Below, piece by piece: positions 24,451 to 37,178 of a stretch of DNA of 64,000 nucleotides (position 1 is its first letter; every line of letters begins with the position of its first letter). The notes under the pieces are model-generated. The model worked only from the letters and a program-made list of their open reading frames with translations. It did not search any database and was not told the origin of the DNA. The DNA comes from Chinchilla lanigera. Its lineage: Eukaryota > Chordata > Mammalia > Rodentia > Chinchillidae. The translations under genes were made by a program, and so were the position numbers. The DNA lies in contig NW_004955463.1 of assembly GCF_000276665.1 (NCBI RefSeq), forward strand, positions 11,003,284 to 11,067,283, written 5' to 3'.

Positions 24451-26499
24451 TTTGGAAATAACAGGATTCTGTAAAACAAAGTCAAAATAAATTATCCATA
24501 AGAACAATCTCCTACTTGGTAAAATTATCCCAGGGGAATACGGGCTCATAATTTGAGTGTTTTTACATATGCGCCAGAAGGTTATATAGTGTGAGCCAGG
24601 ATTCTCACTCTATGCATACATAAGCAAGGGGTGGGACAGGAGGAGACTAGAATGACCCATGTGAAATGACCTAGCATTGTGGACGCTAGTAGTCACACAT
24701 GGTTAGCTTGATAGGGACACAAGTAGTTATCTATTTGGAGATATGCACATAGACGTTGTATTTGGTCTGTGTCTACACACATGAATTCCCTTTATTGTTA
24801 GCTGAGATGTTTTCAAAACAAGGGCACCAACAGCAACAAGCATCCCTAAAGCCCAGGCCTTAATTTCTCATACCATCCTCCCAGAAAAGAAACAAGCTCA
24901 AATGTGACAAATGGATGAGTCTGGAATTCAGTTTGGAAATAGGTAAGAAGATCCTAGGTCACAGTGGTCAAAAGGAAGGAAGTGAAAAAGACAGAAAAGT
25001 ACAGTGGCAGAGTATGTGAAAAGGATTCAGTAGTTACAGAGGAAGGACCTCAATAACCAAAGCTGGAACAATGTGAGCAATAAAACAAATAAAATAAGGA
25101 CATGAGGTGAAGCAGGTACACAGCCCTTAGACTGAAAGAAAAATACAGACAGAGGGAGAGAGGAGAATGACATCATACCCAAAAGTATAAAATGCCCATG
25201 CTTGCAAGCTGATATGACAAATAATTTAATAATTAAATAAATGAGGCAGGAGAATTTGAAATAATTTAAGTACTCTACCCTCAAGAAGATACATAGAATT
25301 CCTTCCTCTTAAATTTGGCTTCCTACTCAAGGACTTCCATCCATGGAGTACACAGTGGGGGCTACTGAGTAACTTTACCACACAGAAACCTGACAAACAC
25401 TATGTCAGTCAGGTGATCAAGGTCACCATCCACAGCGTCCTGTTAACTCATGCATCGGTGATGAAATGACACTTTATTTCCGTGTTCATCTTCTCAAGAA
25501 CACATGTCATAGTCTAATTCTGACAAAAACATCAGAAAATCTCAATTAAAAGATGTTCCACAAAATATTTAGCCAATAATCTTCAAAACTGCTAAGGTTA
25601 TTTAAAAAAAAAAGAAAATTCTGAAAAACTCTCACTACCATGAGCAGGGAAAGAAGTCATGATAACTAGACAGTAGGAGCTATCATGAATGGAATCCTGC
25701 AACAGAAAAAAGACATTAGGAAAGGACAGAAGAAATCTAAGTAAGTATGGACTTCAGTCAATGAATGCAAAACAAATATAGTAAATCCTACCTTCAAATC
25801 CTTATTCAAACTAATTTACCTGATGAGATAATTTAGCACTCTCTGCCAATAATTTAAAGTTCTTCCATTTTTCAAAGTTAAGGTTGAGGCCTCCCCCATG
25901 CTGTTATAAATCCCATGACCTCTCATTCTAAGGACTTAGTGAGAAACTAAATGTCACAGGACTTAGCCCCTATTCGTGTATTAAACTTTCCATTCTCTTC
26001 CTGTCTGTACTATAGGTCTCTGACTTGATCTGAAGTAATGTGGTTGTCTTTATAAAGCCACTGCACAGAGCAGTCATCTTTTTATACAATTCTAGACTTA
26101 AGGTTTCAAGCAATCAAAATTTGTTGATTAGTTTAAATAATCATAAAAATATGTCCCAAAGAACTTTGGGACTCCTAAGTGTGTCTCTTACTCATGCTTC
26201 TGAGTATGATCTCTTGGTTTTGAATTTCAGAGAACCAGCAAAAATTAACTGATGTTTTTCTTTCAAAGGATTTCATGGCTCCCATTTAACTAAAATTAAA
26301 AATCAACTTAAACTCTAATAACTTCACAAACAAAATGCTGCCAATAGTTTCAGTCATCTCCCTTGATATTCTCTTATGGTGGCATTTTGCTCCAAACTAA
26401 ACAAATTATTTAGTTTATTAGGGAGGTGAGGAGGGTGAGGGTGGATTCCCACACTCACCTCCCTCTGTAGTGAGCGTGAGCTTCACTCTGCTCAAATCA
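24451..26499. other. No gene seen
   Basis: AT-rich sequence with no recognised repeat or exon. Confidence 0.4.
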
Positions 26500-26795
26500 C
26501 TTCCTCAGTCAAGTCATTTCTAACCCTTTCCTCCTTCCCCTGGTAAGACTTAGGTACTCTTTTCCCATCCCTTTGCTTTGAAGTATTGTACCACAGTATC
26601 TCAAAGAGCCCATTAAAGACTCATATATTGACATAAAGATGCTTATTTGTCTATCTTTCCAAAATACTGTAAGACACTTAGTAATAGGAGCTGTATTTTC
26701 TTTATCCTTTTATTTCATGTATGTTCTCATAGTAGTTGTCACATAATATCCTTAAAATAGACCTTATTTATCTGCTGAATGAATTAGTGAATATG
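26500..26795 (+). mobile_element. L2 3' end fragment
   Basis: 'cacttcctcagtcaagtcatttctaa', 'gtattgtaccacagtatct' and 'cttagtaataggagctgtatttt..catagtagttgtcacataatatcc..tgctgaatgaatta' follow the conserved L2 3' end in order. Confidence 0.6.
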
Positions 26796-29590
26796 AACCT
26801 AAGCACAATAAGTATAAATGTATTACACCATGTATGAGTCCTAAAATGGCCTAAAATCCATGAAAAGTTGTCAGTGTTGGGATATTTCCTAAAGTGGTAC
26901 AGAAAATTTCAGTTTTCCTAAGAAATGCATCATAGAAATATCAAGTCACCTTTTTACTGCAGGGCCTGAAGTTTAAAACACTTCCATGAATGATAAAGTA
27001 TAAATGTGGCCATTTTATTTTCAGTTGATATTATAAACACCCTATTCCTTTGTACTTCACATTGTAAAATTCATCTATCCCTGTTGCTGTGGACCTGTCC
27101 TGTCTGCCACACAAATCCTAAATGAAATATTAATCTGAGGCCCGGATTACCTCTTTCAGGTCCAAGCTCCCCTTGACATTTCTCTGTGTAAGAATTTGAA
27201 CAACTGCCTGCTAATATAGCTCCACTTTTCATTAGCTTCAAACCTAGCAAATGAAAGCTGCAAACACATTGGTCACATGGGGGATAATCAACCTAGACAT
27301 GTACATAAGCAGAGAGTGGCTTTCACAGAACAACTTAGCGTTATAGAAGGTAAATCTGGAGGCGTATTGGCTTCTGCCATGTGGCACAGGTGTGGAGGGC
27401 ACACTGACCATGTGCTGCCGCTGTGCATGGGATACTGGGGGACCACACAGCACTTTTTATTTTATAAAAGGGAAGAAGAGGGTCAGGTGGTAAGTTGATA
27501 CCTTCCAATCCCCAAGCTAACTTATTAAAAGACAAAAGCCTAGAAGTCAGATCTGGATGGTAAGCCCTTCACGGCGCCTTCTCAATGTGAAGAGGCTCAT
27601 GACTGTCTCTAAAGAAAAACCTTTGCCTTTTCAGAGTGCCCTTAGTACAGAGATTCCACATCCAAACCTTGGCTGAAACTCCTACCCTTTTCTCCACTTC
27701 CCCACTAGAAGTAAGAAGCTAAAATTAAAACTGTAGTCCCTTAAAATAAACTAATTTTTGAGTATGAAAAAATTTGGAGCAGTGTAGAAATCCTGCATAC
27801 AAGGCAGGAAATAGAAAATAAAAAGTGAAGATAAAAAGATAACAGAAAGAAAATCTAGGCAATGCACAGAAGCAGATAGTCCCCAAAATCTCAGAAGTTT
27901 GACTCTGACCAACCCAGCCTGTTTCAGAATGAAGTAATTAGCTTGCTGAAAATGTGAGACCTTGGCTCCTCTATGGGAAGAGTTCCCTAAAGTTTAGAGA
28001 CTTCAACCTTCTGCCTTTGAGCAGACAGAGTTGGTGAAAAACACCTGTGACATGAAGTTCGCTGCAGGTTTACTGGGTGATTTCAAGAGCATCCACTCCA
28101 GAATCCAGAGAACAAAGTGCTTCCAGTGCTGATTGCAATCCTCTTACTTGTTTAGGGTCAGAAACATCAGCAGGAAGAAAGGACACTTGAGCAGGAAGTC
28201 TTTTTAAATTATCAGAAGAAATTCTAACAAGAAGACGAGCTTCTTCTGAGAGACAGCAAAAAATATAGCTTAGCCTAGCTGCCTGAAATTTTGCTCATAA
28301 GTTGATTAGGAACTCTAGGTAGACCTTGGATGAAAATAGACAAAAACTGTTCTGGAGAAGGCAAAGGTCAACCTTAATAATGTAGAGTTTGGTCAGGTGG
28401 CCAAGTGGCTGAGTACGCAGTACTGAGGGAAGGATATGTTAGAGACAAAGCTGAAACATGCTGGAATGAACCATAGAAAGAAGCTATTTTTCTCCCTGCT
28501 TCATATAAACATCAGCCACTAAGATGTGAGAACACACGTTATGGGAATGCACCCTGCCCACTCTGCCTGTGGACGACCTCCTGAGTATCACAGTGTGTCG
28601 TAGTTGTTACCAATAGCCTGCCGCAGGAAACATTTAGCATCAGAATGCAGTGGCAGTAAAGGCACCTTTGGTGTGAGACATTGATAGATTGATCCTTTGT
28701 GGGTCTGCTCTGCCACACTCTGTTGGAGTCCCTGCTTCACTGTGGGAAAATCTCTCAGGAGTCTGGATACATTCAGGAGCATAGTTTTTGGGAAGCCAAA
28801 GGAAAGATGGACTGAGTACACTTTGGGACCATGTAGTTAAAAATGCAAACTTGTTTCTCAAGGAAGAATTGCTTTTCAAAAAGGAGGGAGAGTTTTATTC
28901 TTTCAGTCAGAGTCTATGCAATTACTGGGCATTTTCATTAGAAATATAACACTAGACAATGATGAATTCAAAGTAAACTGTAAGATGTTTGGCATTCTGC
29001 TGTAAACATATACTCTCTGTCTTTCACCTGTTTCTGTATTTATTTGGGCTTTTAATCTTGGAAGCATGCAAACATAAAACACCAAGGAAAGAGTACACAC
29101 GGGTACATTCAGGTACCATCATGGAGATTTAAAATAACAGTTTTTAACCAAGTTTCTTTCATTTCTTTTTTCTCATCATTTTCCCTACTGCCCCTGGCTT
29201 GTTTAAAAATAAATGTCAGGTATCATGTCATTTTGTCATCATAACTTACCTACTTAACTGGTATTTCTTAAGGATTATTTACCTGGTATGGAATCTTTGT
29301 CTGGCTATGTCATCTGGGGTAGATGCTTTATTCTTAGAATATCCTGTTCTCTGCACCTAGAATTCATTTCTCTATCAAGATCATGCCTAAGAGCTTCAGA
29401 TTTGGAGTCCAAATTCTGCATTGTACTTGTTTGCTCCATGGCTTCTGGGACTGATTTGCTGCTTTGCAGTTTGAATAAAGGCAGAAAATAGGTGGATCAA
29501 TGTTCATGCCACACTCTGTCTGAGCCTAGGGTTAGGGATAGTGTCCAGAGGAGGTGTTTAGAGGAACACTGATATTGATCAAAAGAAATG
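26796..29590. other. No gene seen
   Basis: Unique-looking. The overlapping frames at 27244-27535 and 28588-28879 are short and without domains. No RNA gene signature. Confidence 0.4.
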
Positions 29591-29915
29591 CAGTCATCAC
29601 TCAGTATCTGGGAGGACTGGTTTCAGGACTTCCCAATCTACTGTGGAAACCAAAATCCATAAATGTACAAGGCCGTTCTAAAAAATTTCCCAGTATTTGC
29701 GTATAACCTATGTATATTCTCTCATATCCCTGAAATCATCTCTAGGTCACTTGTAATGCCTAACACAGTTTAAATACTGTGTGAATATGTGTTATGTTGT
29801 ATTGCTAGGAAATAATAAGAAATAAAATCAGTACATATTCAGCAATCCTTTTGCAAATATTTTTAACCTGTGATTGGTTGAATCTATGGATATGGAGCCC
29901 ATGGATACTTACTGT
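29591..29915 (+). mobile_element. MER2-like DNA transposon (TcMar-Tigger, non-autonomous)
   Basis: Starts 'cagtcatcactcagtatct' and ends 'catggatacttactgt', an inverted terminal pair. Inside are 'gtatttgcgtataacctatg', 'aaatcatctctaggtcacttgtaatgcctaacac' and 'ggttgaatctatggatatgga', all in MER2 order. Length 325 bp fits the family. It is an inactive fossil with no transposase. Confidence 0.75.
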
Positions 29916-31475
29916 CCACTGGGTTGCTTTAGGGTTGCTTCCTGACATGAGCTTTGCCAGAATGTCATTCTTCTGACTTCTGCATGAAACTCAGCAGTAT
30001 CTGACTCTGTGGATTCTTACAGTATTTAAAAATAACTTCACTGGTGCTCCTTAAATGCAAACAAAGAGCCCTTTAGCTCAGGCAAAGGCAAATGCCCAAC
30101 ACTCATTTACTGATTCCTTTATCTGTTCAAAGTTGTGGGTCAGCCTGTCCTGGGCACCAGGTTCTGTTCACGTAACTGGGACCACATCAAAAATCAAGCT
30201 GAAACAGTAGTTTCCTTCAATTTTAGAAGGAAAAAAGGGCAAGATGCTCTAAAGATACAATATAACATCATGTAATAAATTGTGTAAAGCCAAAACCAAA
30301 CCAAATTAAGAAGAAAATAACTGCAGGCTGAGGGTGCAGGGTATGCATGGGAAGCCTCTGTGTGGAGATAACTGCTAAGCAGAAGCCTGAAGCAATGCAC
30401 AGGTGTGGGTGAAGAACAGGTGGGTTAAAGGGACAGTGAGTGCAAACTCCCTGAGATATTGTGAAGCTGGGAATCTTCAAGAAAAGGAAAATAGGCAGGG
30501 CTACAGTCCAGGGATAAAGAAGGAGAAGGGTAGGAGACAAAAGCCCAGGCGCAGGCAAGATCAGTTTGTGTGGCTCGGCAGGCCACAGTAGTAAACATGT
30601 TTCTTTCTCTGTGTTCTTTGGCTACGGCACTATCCACTGACAGAGGCAACACTCATCTTCAGCCTTCACAGCAGGTGGAACATACTCTGTGGAAGCGTGG
30701 GCGGTGGGCCTGAGGCTGAGAGTTCTCAACAAGCTGGTAGTAATCTACTTAGATCGTTAAAAGAAGACTCGGTTTCTCTGTGATTTCATGGCAGTCTAAA
30801 GCAAGCAGAGAGATTTCATAAGGTGCAATTGGAATAATGTAGCGAGAGGTTTTGGGGCAGCAAGAACATAGTGCGATATATTTGGCTTTATGCTCTTTTA
30901 TCAAATAGAGCCGGTAGGTCTTGTGGGTGGATCCCGTGAATATCAGAAGTAAGTGAGAGGAGAACCCTGTGTTTGGGATCTGGGTACCTGGATATGCAGT
31001 GGGGACCTCTACAAAGATGAAAAAGAATAGGTTTGGGGATGATGTAGGAACCTTTAGATGCTGCAGAACCACCATTCTCTCTTCTCTTTCTTCTGCATCA
31101 TCAGTTGGTCCCTGTCTTCTTGTCATCCCTATAAACATACACAAGCATGATACCCTTCCTTATACCATACCTATCTCTAACCTGCCTCCGCCTTGGACTT
31201 CCCTGGCTCTACTCCCTTTTCTATGCTTTTAAATAATCTGGCTTGTGCTGGGTTTGAAACAGGGGAGAAAATGAACAAAGACTGGAGGACAAGAGGAATA
31301 CTGAGACTGTCTCTGTGAAGCCCTCTGCCTCAGATGGCATCTTTGGTAGAACTAGGAACTGAGGACTTGGCACATTGATTCTACTTAATTAAAGAAGGGC
31401 AGATGGGTCCATAATAAAGGAATAAGACAGAATGACTGATGAAAGCAAGGAACTTTAAAAGTATATTATATCATT

Positions 31476-31583
31476 CAGTCATGATGGCACATGCCTATAA
31501 TCCCACCACTTGGAAGGCTGGGGCAGGAAGATCACGAATTTGAGGCCAGTGTGGGGTACATAGCAAATCCTTGTCTCAGCTTC
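31476..31583 (+). mobile_element. B1-type SINE (7SL-derived)
   Basis: 'atgatggcacatgcctataatccca', 'ggaaggctggggcaggaagatcac', 'gaatttgaggccagtgtgggg', 'aaatccttgtctc'. About 105 bp, in L2, and cut at its right end by the LTR that follows. Confidence 0.85.
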
Positions 31584-32002
31584 TGTTACGGTTTGTGTCT
31601 GGATGACCCCTCAAGCTTTATGGGGTCATAGGAGGGCAGGCTTCTCTGAGGTTGCTGAATCTAGAGTTTGTGATTGATTCATGGTCTAACTCTGAGACTA
31701 AGGGTGCTGGGATTAAGGGTGGGGGATTCCTGGATCAATCCACTGATTGGATTGGCACAGTCCTAACCTCAGCAGTCTGAATAAGATAAAAGGGGAAGAA
31801 AGAGGTTTATTTTTCCCCTTTGCTTTTATTGCTTTTGTCTTCTGCCATATAACCATGAAGAGTTGTCCCTCCACCGTGCCACCCTGCCTCAGAGCCAGTT
31901 GACTATGGACTGAAACTTGTACAAACTGCTAGCTAAATAAACCTTTTCCTTCTCCTGGGTGTTGGATAGTCTGTCCCAGCAATGAAAAAAATAACTAAGG
32001 CA
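31584..32002 (+). mobile_element. MaLR-like solo LTR next to B1
   Basis: TGTTACGGTTTGTGTCTGGA to ACTAAGGCA, same family as those at 8421 and 20775. It carries 'gattgattcatgg', 'gttgactatggactgaaac', 'aataaaccttttccttc' and 'gtctgtcccagcaatga'. Flanks GCTTC and TTCTC give no convincing TSD. It lies at the 3' end of the B1. Confidence 0.8.
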
Positions 32003-32615
32003 TTCTCCTTCCCTCAAAGAGAATACCTCATTTCAGAATACAAGAGGTGACAGAATAACTAACTCTGTCAAATGCTGCTAAGAACTCAAGAAATAAAGTA
32101 ACTAAGAATGTTCTACTATATTTTATAATTGGTCCTATGAGAACAGCTTGATTGGCTAGAAGAGATGAAGACCTTGTCAGGAGAGATTAAGGCAAAATAT
32201 GAGGGAAAAAATTAAAAGTGTTGATAAGTTTTAAGAGAAACAGAGAAGAATATAGTGGTTGAGCTAGGAATTTTCTAAAGATATGAGATATATCAGAAAT
32301 CTTTCCAAGAATATAAAACAGAGGTTTTGACCAGTTAATGGGAGAACTGAAAGAATAGGAACAGATGAGATTAGTATTTGCAGGGCACCACTTTCTTCTT
32401 TCTAGATAAAGTGGCAAAGGACTGGAAGATATTATTAGAACCCCAAGGTTGGAGTCACTTGCGGAAACTGGAAATATTGCAATCATGACTTGCTGGAGCT
32501 AGGGTCCAGTCAACTTAGTCATTTCTACAAATGATCTGCTTTTTAAGACTCTTCTAGCTAATGACTCAACACTGACTTGGGGAATCTTATCATTGGGAAA
32601 TAATATACATAAGAG

Positions 32616-33139
32616 TGCTACAGTTTGAATGTTGATATCACCCCAAAGTTCAGGAAGTAAAACCTCAAAGCTCAGCATGGAATGCTTCTGAAAGGTGATA
32701 GAAATTTTGGAAGGTGGCGCCTAGTAGGAGATCTTGAAGGATATTGTAAAATCACAGTGTTTTTCTCTTCCCCTTTTTAGTTTTTCAATACTGGGCATTG
32801 AACACAAGGCTAAATCTCAAGCCCTCCTTTTCTTTGAGACAGAGCCCCACTAAGGCACTGAATTGCCCAAGCTGAGCTTGGATCTTCCCGCCTTAGCCTT
32901 CCAGAAAACTGAGATCACAAGTGTGCAGCACCCTGCTCATCTTTTTCTTTTTTTCATGAGGGAAGCAATTTGTTCCACCCTGCTCTCCCTGCCACTGCCA
33001 TTCAGTGGCCCCACCAGAGGCCCAAAGCAATGACTGCTCCTGAACCTGAACCTCCAAAATTGAGCCAGAAGAGACCTTTACCCTTATAAGTTAATAACCT
33101 CAAGCATTTCATTTTAGTAACAGAAAACTAGGTAACACA
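32616..33139 (+). mobile_element. MaLR/MST-like LTR containing a B1-dID SINE
   Basis: The left part, 32616-32772 ('acagtttgaatgttgatatcaccccaa', 'ggaaggtggcgcctagtagg'), and the right part, 32939-33139 ('ggcccaaagcaatgactg..', 'agtaacagaaaactaggtaacaca'), belong to one older LTR that has been split. Ends are approximate. Confidence 0.65.
32773..32938 (-). mobile_element. B1-dID composite SINE
   Basis: Antisense: an ID-like part at 32775-32822 ('atactgggcattgaacacaaggctaaatctcaagccct') joined to a B1 part at 32835-32938 ('tttgagacagagccccactaagg', 'gagatcacaagtgtgcagcaccctgc'). This composite order is known only from rodents outside the mouse group and relatives. Nested in the LTR. Confidence 0.75.
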
Positions 33140-34372
33140 ATATGAATCATCCTAGGAGCTTAAAAAAAAATTGTGAATTTCAGACTATAACTGAAACCAA
33201 TTAAGTCACAATTTCCAAAGTGAAGAACAAAGCATCAGTATCTTTTTTAGAAAATCCACTCAAAACTGAGATGTATAACCATGTCTGAGAACCGCTAATC
33301 AAAACCATGCATGGTAAAACAGAACTGATTTCTTCCTTACACGAAACTGACTGTGATGCTGGAATCCAGCGACAGTATCCATCATTAAAATAAACAGTGA
33401 AAGCCCAGAAACTTTCAGTACTGTCGAATTAATTTCCTTAATGAAACAGGCTCTATGAAAGATCCATCCCTTTAATGCTGTTTTCAGGTTATGAAAGCAA
33501 AAAATGAAAAAACCAACAGCAAAATCCTCTGTTTCCTTTGACAATAAACAGATTGATTAAGTAGTGTGGTTAGCCTCCTGGAATTGATGGACACATCTAG
33601 GATGAAAGACACCACAACTGAGAGTAGTAAAGGGCATATGGTGGGCACATAGGGTGAGGAATTATCTCATATGATCACTGTTCAAACCACGAAATCTCTT
33701 TCAGGGAAGATCATGTTTGCCCTTCTCTAATTTGGATTATCTCATGTACTTCATATTTAGAGATTCTCTGTTTTTTGGAGCCCAAATCATTTGTCACTTT
33801 TAGGGAATCAAAACCTTGAGTCTGTGGATCAGAAATAAGCTCCAGCTCTTTTACTGAGAATCCTGCGTTTCGGGTAAGTAATTTCCCAAAGCAACTGGGA
33901 TTTGCTCAGTGTTCTTAGTTATAATTAAATGATAAATCTTCATGTGGAAGGCATCCAACACCAAATATGTCAGTTTCACCAAGCAGAGTAGAGCACAGGA
34001 TACATTTACCTAGGAAAATGATTCCACTTTGGAAAACTATATTCTCTTGTCAGAAGCCAGATGACAAGCAGTTGCCTTTGAACAGTCAATTAAGAAAAGG
34101 TTCTTTGGTGGCTTATAATGCATCATTCACTCCCTGTAGCTCTGCAGTTTCCTGGAAATGATGAGTGATTCTGTCTCTGCCTACCACTTCTGCACTAGCA
34201 GCAGCATGGCCAATAGCTAGATAGGGTTAGGTCTCAGCACTGATTCAAGGGCACAAAGCTCAGGAAGGAGGTGAGACGCTTCCTAGGGCACACGGGCTAG
34301 TGTGCCCTTCACACCCAGAACTCTGGCTTCCTTTATGTGTCTTCATTAGACATTTATCAAATATCCAGCACA
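33140..34372. other. No gene seen
   Basis: Unique-looking sequence with no recognised feature. Confidence 0.4.
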
Positions 34373-34540
34373 AACCAGGTGTGGTGGTACACACCTGTAA
34401 TCACAGCACTCAGGAGGCTGAGGTAGGAGCATTGCAGTGAGTTTGAGGCCACCCTGGGGTACATAATGAGTTCAAGACCAGCCTGTGCTATATAGTGAGA
34501 TTTTGTCTCAAAACAAAATAAAACAAAACAAAATACAAAT
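34373..34540 (+). mobile_element. B1 SINE with internal tandem duplication
   Basis: 'aggtgtggtggtacacacctgtaatcacagcactcaggaggctgagg', then two related blocks, 'tttgaggccaccctggggtacataatgag' and 'ttcaagaccagcctgtgctatatagtgag', which is the ~29-bp duplication typical of rodent B1. Tail (AAAAC)n/(AAAAT)n. Confidence 0.92.
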
Positions 34541-34827
34541 GTATCAAGCATGGGTTGGGTAACATAGGAGTTGCTGGCACTTTTATTTTACTTCTCCAGT
34601 CAGACAATAAGAGTTCACTGAGAAGGGGAGAGGAGAGACATTGCAGTTACTGATACAAATTGTTTTGTTCCAAATTTAAAATCATATGGCTGTGTTTACA
34701 TACATTTGCACATGTCTGTGAATTTATTTATTCATCTACAGTTCTGTTTGATTCATTTCTATATCCCACGTCTCCTACCAGAAAGCACTGAGTGTATGTG
34801 TGCTCCTCAGTGTAGAAGGAAATTACA

Positions 34828-35108
34828 TCAAGAGAAACCCAACATAAATTGAAAATGCAATAAGTGAAGAATGCACTTAATATGCCTAACATTCTGAATG
34901 TCATAGCTCAGCGAGACAGTCTGCTGTGGAACATCAGTCATTTGCACTGGAGACCATATCGTTGCCTGGGAGCTGCAGCTTTCTGATGCCGCCCGTTAGG
35001 AGAGCGTGTCTTACCTACTTGCCATATCACTAGCCCAGAAAAAGATGAAAATTCAAAATGTAAATTAAACTGAAACTCATCAATTGAACAACTGTAAGTC
35101 TATGTAAA
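34828..35108 (+). mobile_element. Tigger-type DNA transposon fossil
   Basis: 'gaaaatgcaataagtgaagaatgcacttaatatgcctaacattctgaatgtcatagctcagc' and 'gggagctgcagctttctgatgccgccc..' to 'tcaattgaacaactgtaagtc' follow a Tigger-like non-autonomous element known to me. Ends are approximate, the subfamily is not assigned, and there is no coding part. Confidence 0.5.
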
Positions 35109-35205
35109 GATTCAGTAAGGTTTTGCTGGCAGTGCCTTGAAGGAATGAGATAATTGATTGTGATCCCAGGAAAGGCATGTTTAGAAATTAAAAATGCTAA
35201 CTGAC

Positions 35206-35400
35206 ACATGACTGTTTACTGTGTGCAAAACACTATTAAAATAATTTAATCCTCACAATACCTACAAGTGGTAAGTATTGTTTTTGTTTTTTGCATAAAA
35301 AAATTAAAGGCACACGGAGATCAAATAGCCCACCATAGCACTGGCACCTGGTAGGGAAGAAAGGGAGTCACTCAGACTTTCTGGGCTCAGTGATACTCCA
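35206..35400 (+). mobile_element. MIR SINE
   Basis: Sense MIR: 'tactgtgtgcaaaacactattaaaataatttaatcctcacaatacc', 'ggcacacggagatcaaatagcc', 'cactggcacctggtaggg'. Confidence 0.7.
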
Positions 35401-35499
35401 GCCAAACCTGTCCACACCAGTGCAGAGCGAGCATTTGCTCTGTGGTAGGATTGATCATGGAAACAAAGCAAAAGGGTTCCTGGAAAGAGCTTCATCTCT

Positions 35500-35795
35500 G
35501 CAATCCAATATGTGGAGCTCTACATAGTTCTGTGACCCAGGATAAGGTGATTCACCTATCAAAGTTTCAATTTCTCGATCACATTTACAGTTGGGTCCAT
35601 TTTGAAGGTGAGCAAATTCTGAGTAAGCAATTTAGACTATGAGCTTTAATTTCCTTATATGTAAATGAGGACAAGAGTTGTGGTTATCAGGCAAAATCTG
35701 TGTCTGTGTCAATATCTATATCCTTGAATAACGCTTCACATGCAAAAAGTGCTCTGCTACTGTTAGTTGTTTTCTTCCTACCAATGCTACTGTTA
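35500..35795 (-). mobile_element. MIR SINE (diverged)
   Basis: Antisense MIR traces: 'agttctgtgacccaggataaggtga', 'aatttccttatatgtaaatgagg', 'cgcttcacatgcaaaaagtgctctg'. Boundaries are weak. Confidence 0.45.
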
Positions 35796-36374
35796 TTGCT
35801 GGGCTCTTCTAGATAAATATTTTGATTGCTATCTAAGTCCACCTCTCTTGGCAATACCGTGAGCCATCTATTGCCTCCTCCAGGAGTCTTTGCAGGCATT
35901 CCCTTCTCTTTGTCCTAAGTCAACCTTTCTACTGGATCACACTCATTCACATTCAAAAATCCAATCATTTCTCCCATGTTTGGGAAACAAATTTATGCCA
36001 TTTTCATTCCAATTTACTACCCATTTTCATGCTCCTGTTAGAGCACTACTTCTTTGAAAAGTTATTTTTCTCTTTTATTGACAATTTTGCTCTTATTTAC
36101 CCTCTCATTCATTTTCATTTTTTATTGTAGTAAAATACACAGCACGCAACTTACCATTTTAACCATTTTAGATGTTCAATTCAATAACGCCACCATTTAC
36201 CTCCAGAACACTTTTCATCCTGCAAAACTGAAACTTCATTCCTATTTCTTTGGTCCCCAATGGCTGACAAACACCATTATTTAGCTAAGATTTTTGACTA
36301 CAGTGAAATAACTGTTCTATAAATGTAGTATTATCAAAAGCTATGGTGATGCTTTTTTTAAATTACAATAAAAG

Positions 36375-36830
36375 TTATTTGCCCTTAATTCAGGCAAAAT
36401 TCTCCACTTCACTTTGAACACACTTATCCCATCTCATTGCTACACTTTCTGAAGCAGTTCTGGAAGTCCTTTTCTGTGGCTTTTGTGATGCTGTCATGGG
36501 TGCCTCAGTGTCCTGAAGCAAGTCAAAGTATTTACCCTGCGTGGTTATTTTTACTTGGGAAAGGGTCTAAGTCACACAGTGCCCAATCTTAGGAATAAAG
36601 TAGATGATAACTCACTGCGATGTTTTTACAAGCCTGCCTTTTTGTTCAGTGGCACACAGCAGCAGCAGCATTCACTGAATTGTTTTCAATTACACCTTGT
36701 GAAGGCACTCCAGAACTTCCAGGACTGCTTCAGAAGCTAGCAAGAATGATAACATAAGTGTGTTTGGAGTGAGGGGTAGTATTTTGAGGGGGATTAGTGG
36801 AAATGTGTCTTTTACAGCAATATTTTTAAA
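36375..36830. pseudogene. Mariner-like transposase remnant with two outward-facing C-termini
   Basis: Minus strand, about 36640 down to 36390: a broken frame with the mariner 'SPDLAPCD..FPK' block (here YS*DWALCD..FPK, the region holding the last catalytic Asp of DD34D), then EKDFQNCFRKC and, after a frameshift, RWDKCVQSEVENF. Plus strand, about 36700-36810: LQNFQDCFRS, HKCVWSEG and YFEGD, a second copy of the same C-terminal end in the opposite direction. Stops and frameshifts leave no function. It is nested in old L1. Confidence 0.6.
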
Positions 36831-37178
36831 TTTAACATTCATTGTATATTCTGATCATATCTCACATGTAGAATCATACATTTTTGTCTATTTGTGATTG
36901 ACCTTTTCACATAGAATAATATCTTTAATGTTCATCCGAGTTGTCACCTAAGTCATTTTCATATATTTTGATGGTCTGTGATCAGGTACATAAAATAATA
37001 ATTATAATTGTCATATTTTCCTGTTATTGTATTAATATGTCCCTTTTCTTTTGTTCCATTTCTTCATTACAGAACATTTTGTCCGATACCAGTAGAGCCA
37101 GACTTGCTCGTTGGTTGCTATATGCATGGAATAATCATTTCGGGCCCTTCACTTTGAACCTGTTTGCATTTGTTTCTC

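Larger units (their letters stand above)
30090..32480 (-). pseudogene. Ancient L2 remnant, interrupted by B1 and LTR
   Basis: The plus strand reads like the reverse complement of L2. 'ctgtcctgggcaccaggttctgttcacg' and 'gaagcctgaagcaatgcacagg..' (30130-30590) correspond to the 3' side. 'ctctgtcaaatgctgctaagaactcaag' and 'gagaacagcttgattgg' (32060-32155) correspond to the reverse-transcriptase side. The long frames at 30749-31144 and 32187-32486 (minus) lie within it but show no intact domain. Identity is weak in 30650-31470. Confidence 0.5.

Noticed and set aside
28390..28430. 'ggtggccaagtggctgagtacgcagt' looked like a serine-tRNA D-arm region
   Set aside because: No matching anticodon arm or T-arm follows, and there is no tail or TSD.
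30749..31144. 131-codon minus-strand frame
   Set aside because: Lies in the probable L2 remnant, with no domain and no splice context. Not a gene.
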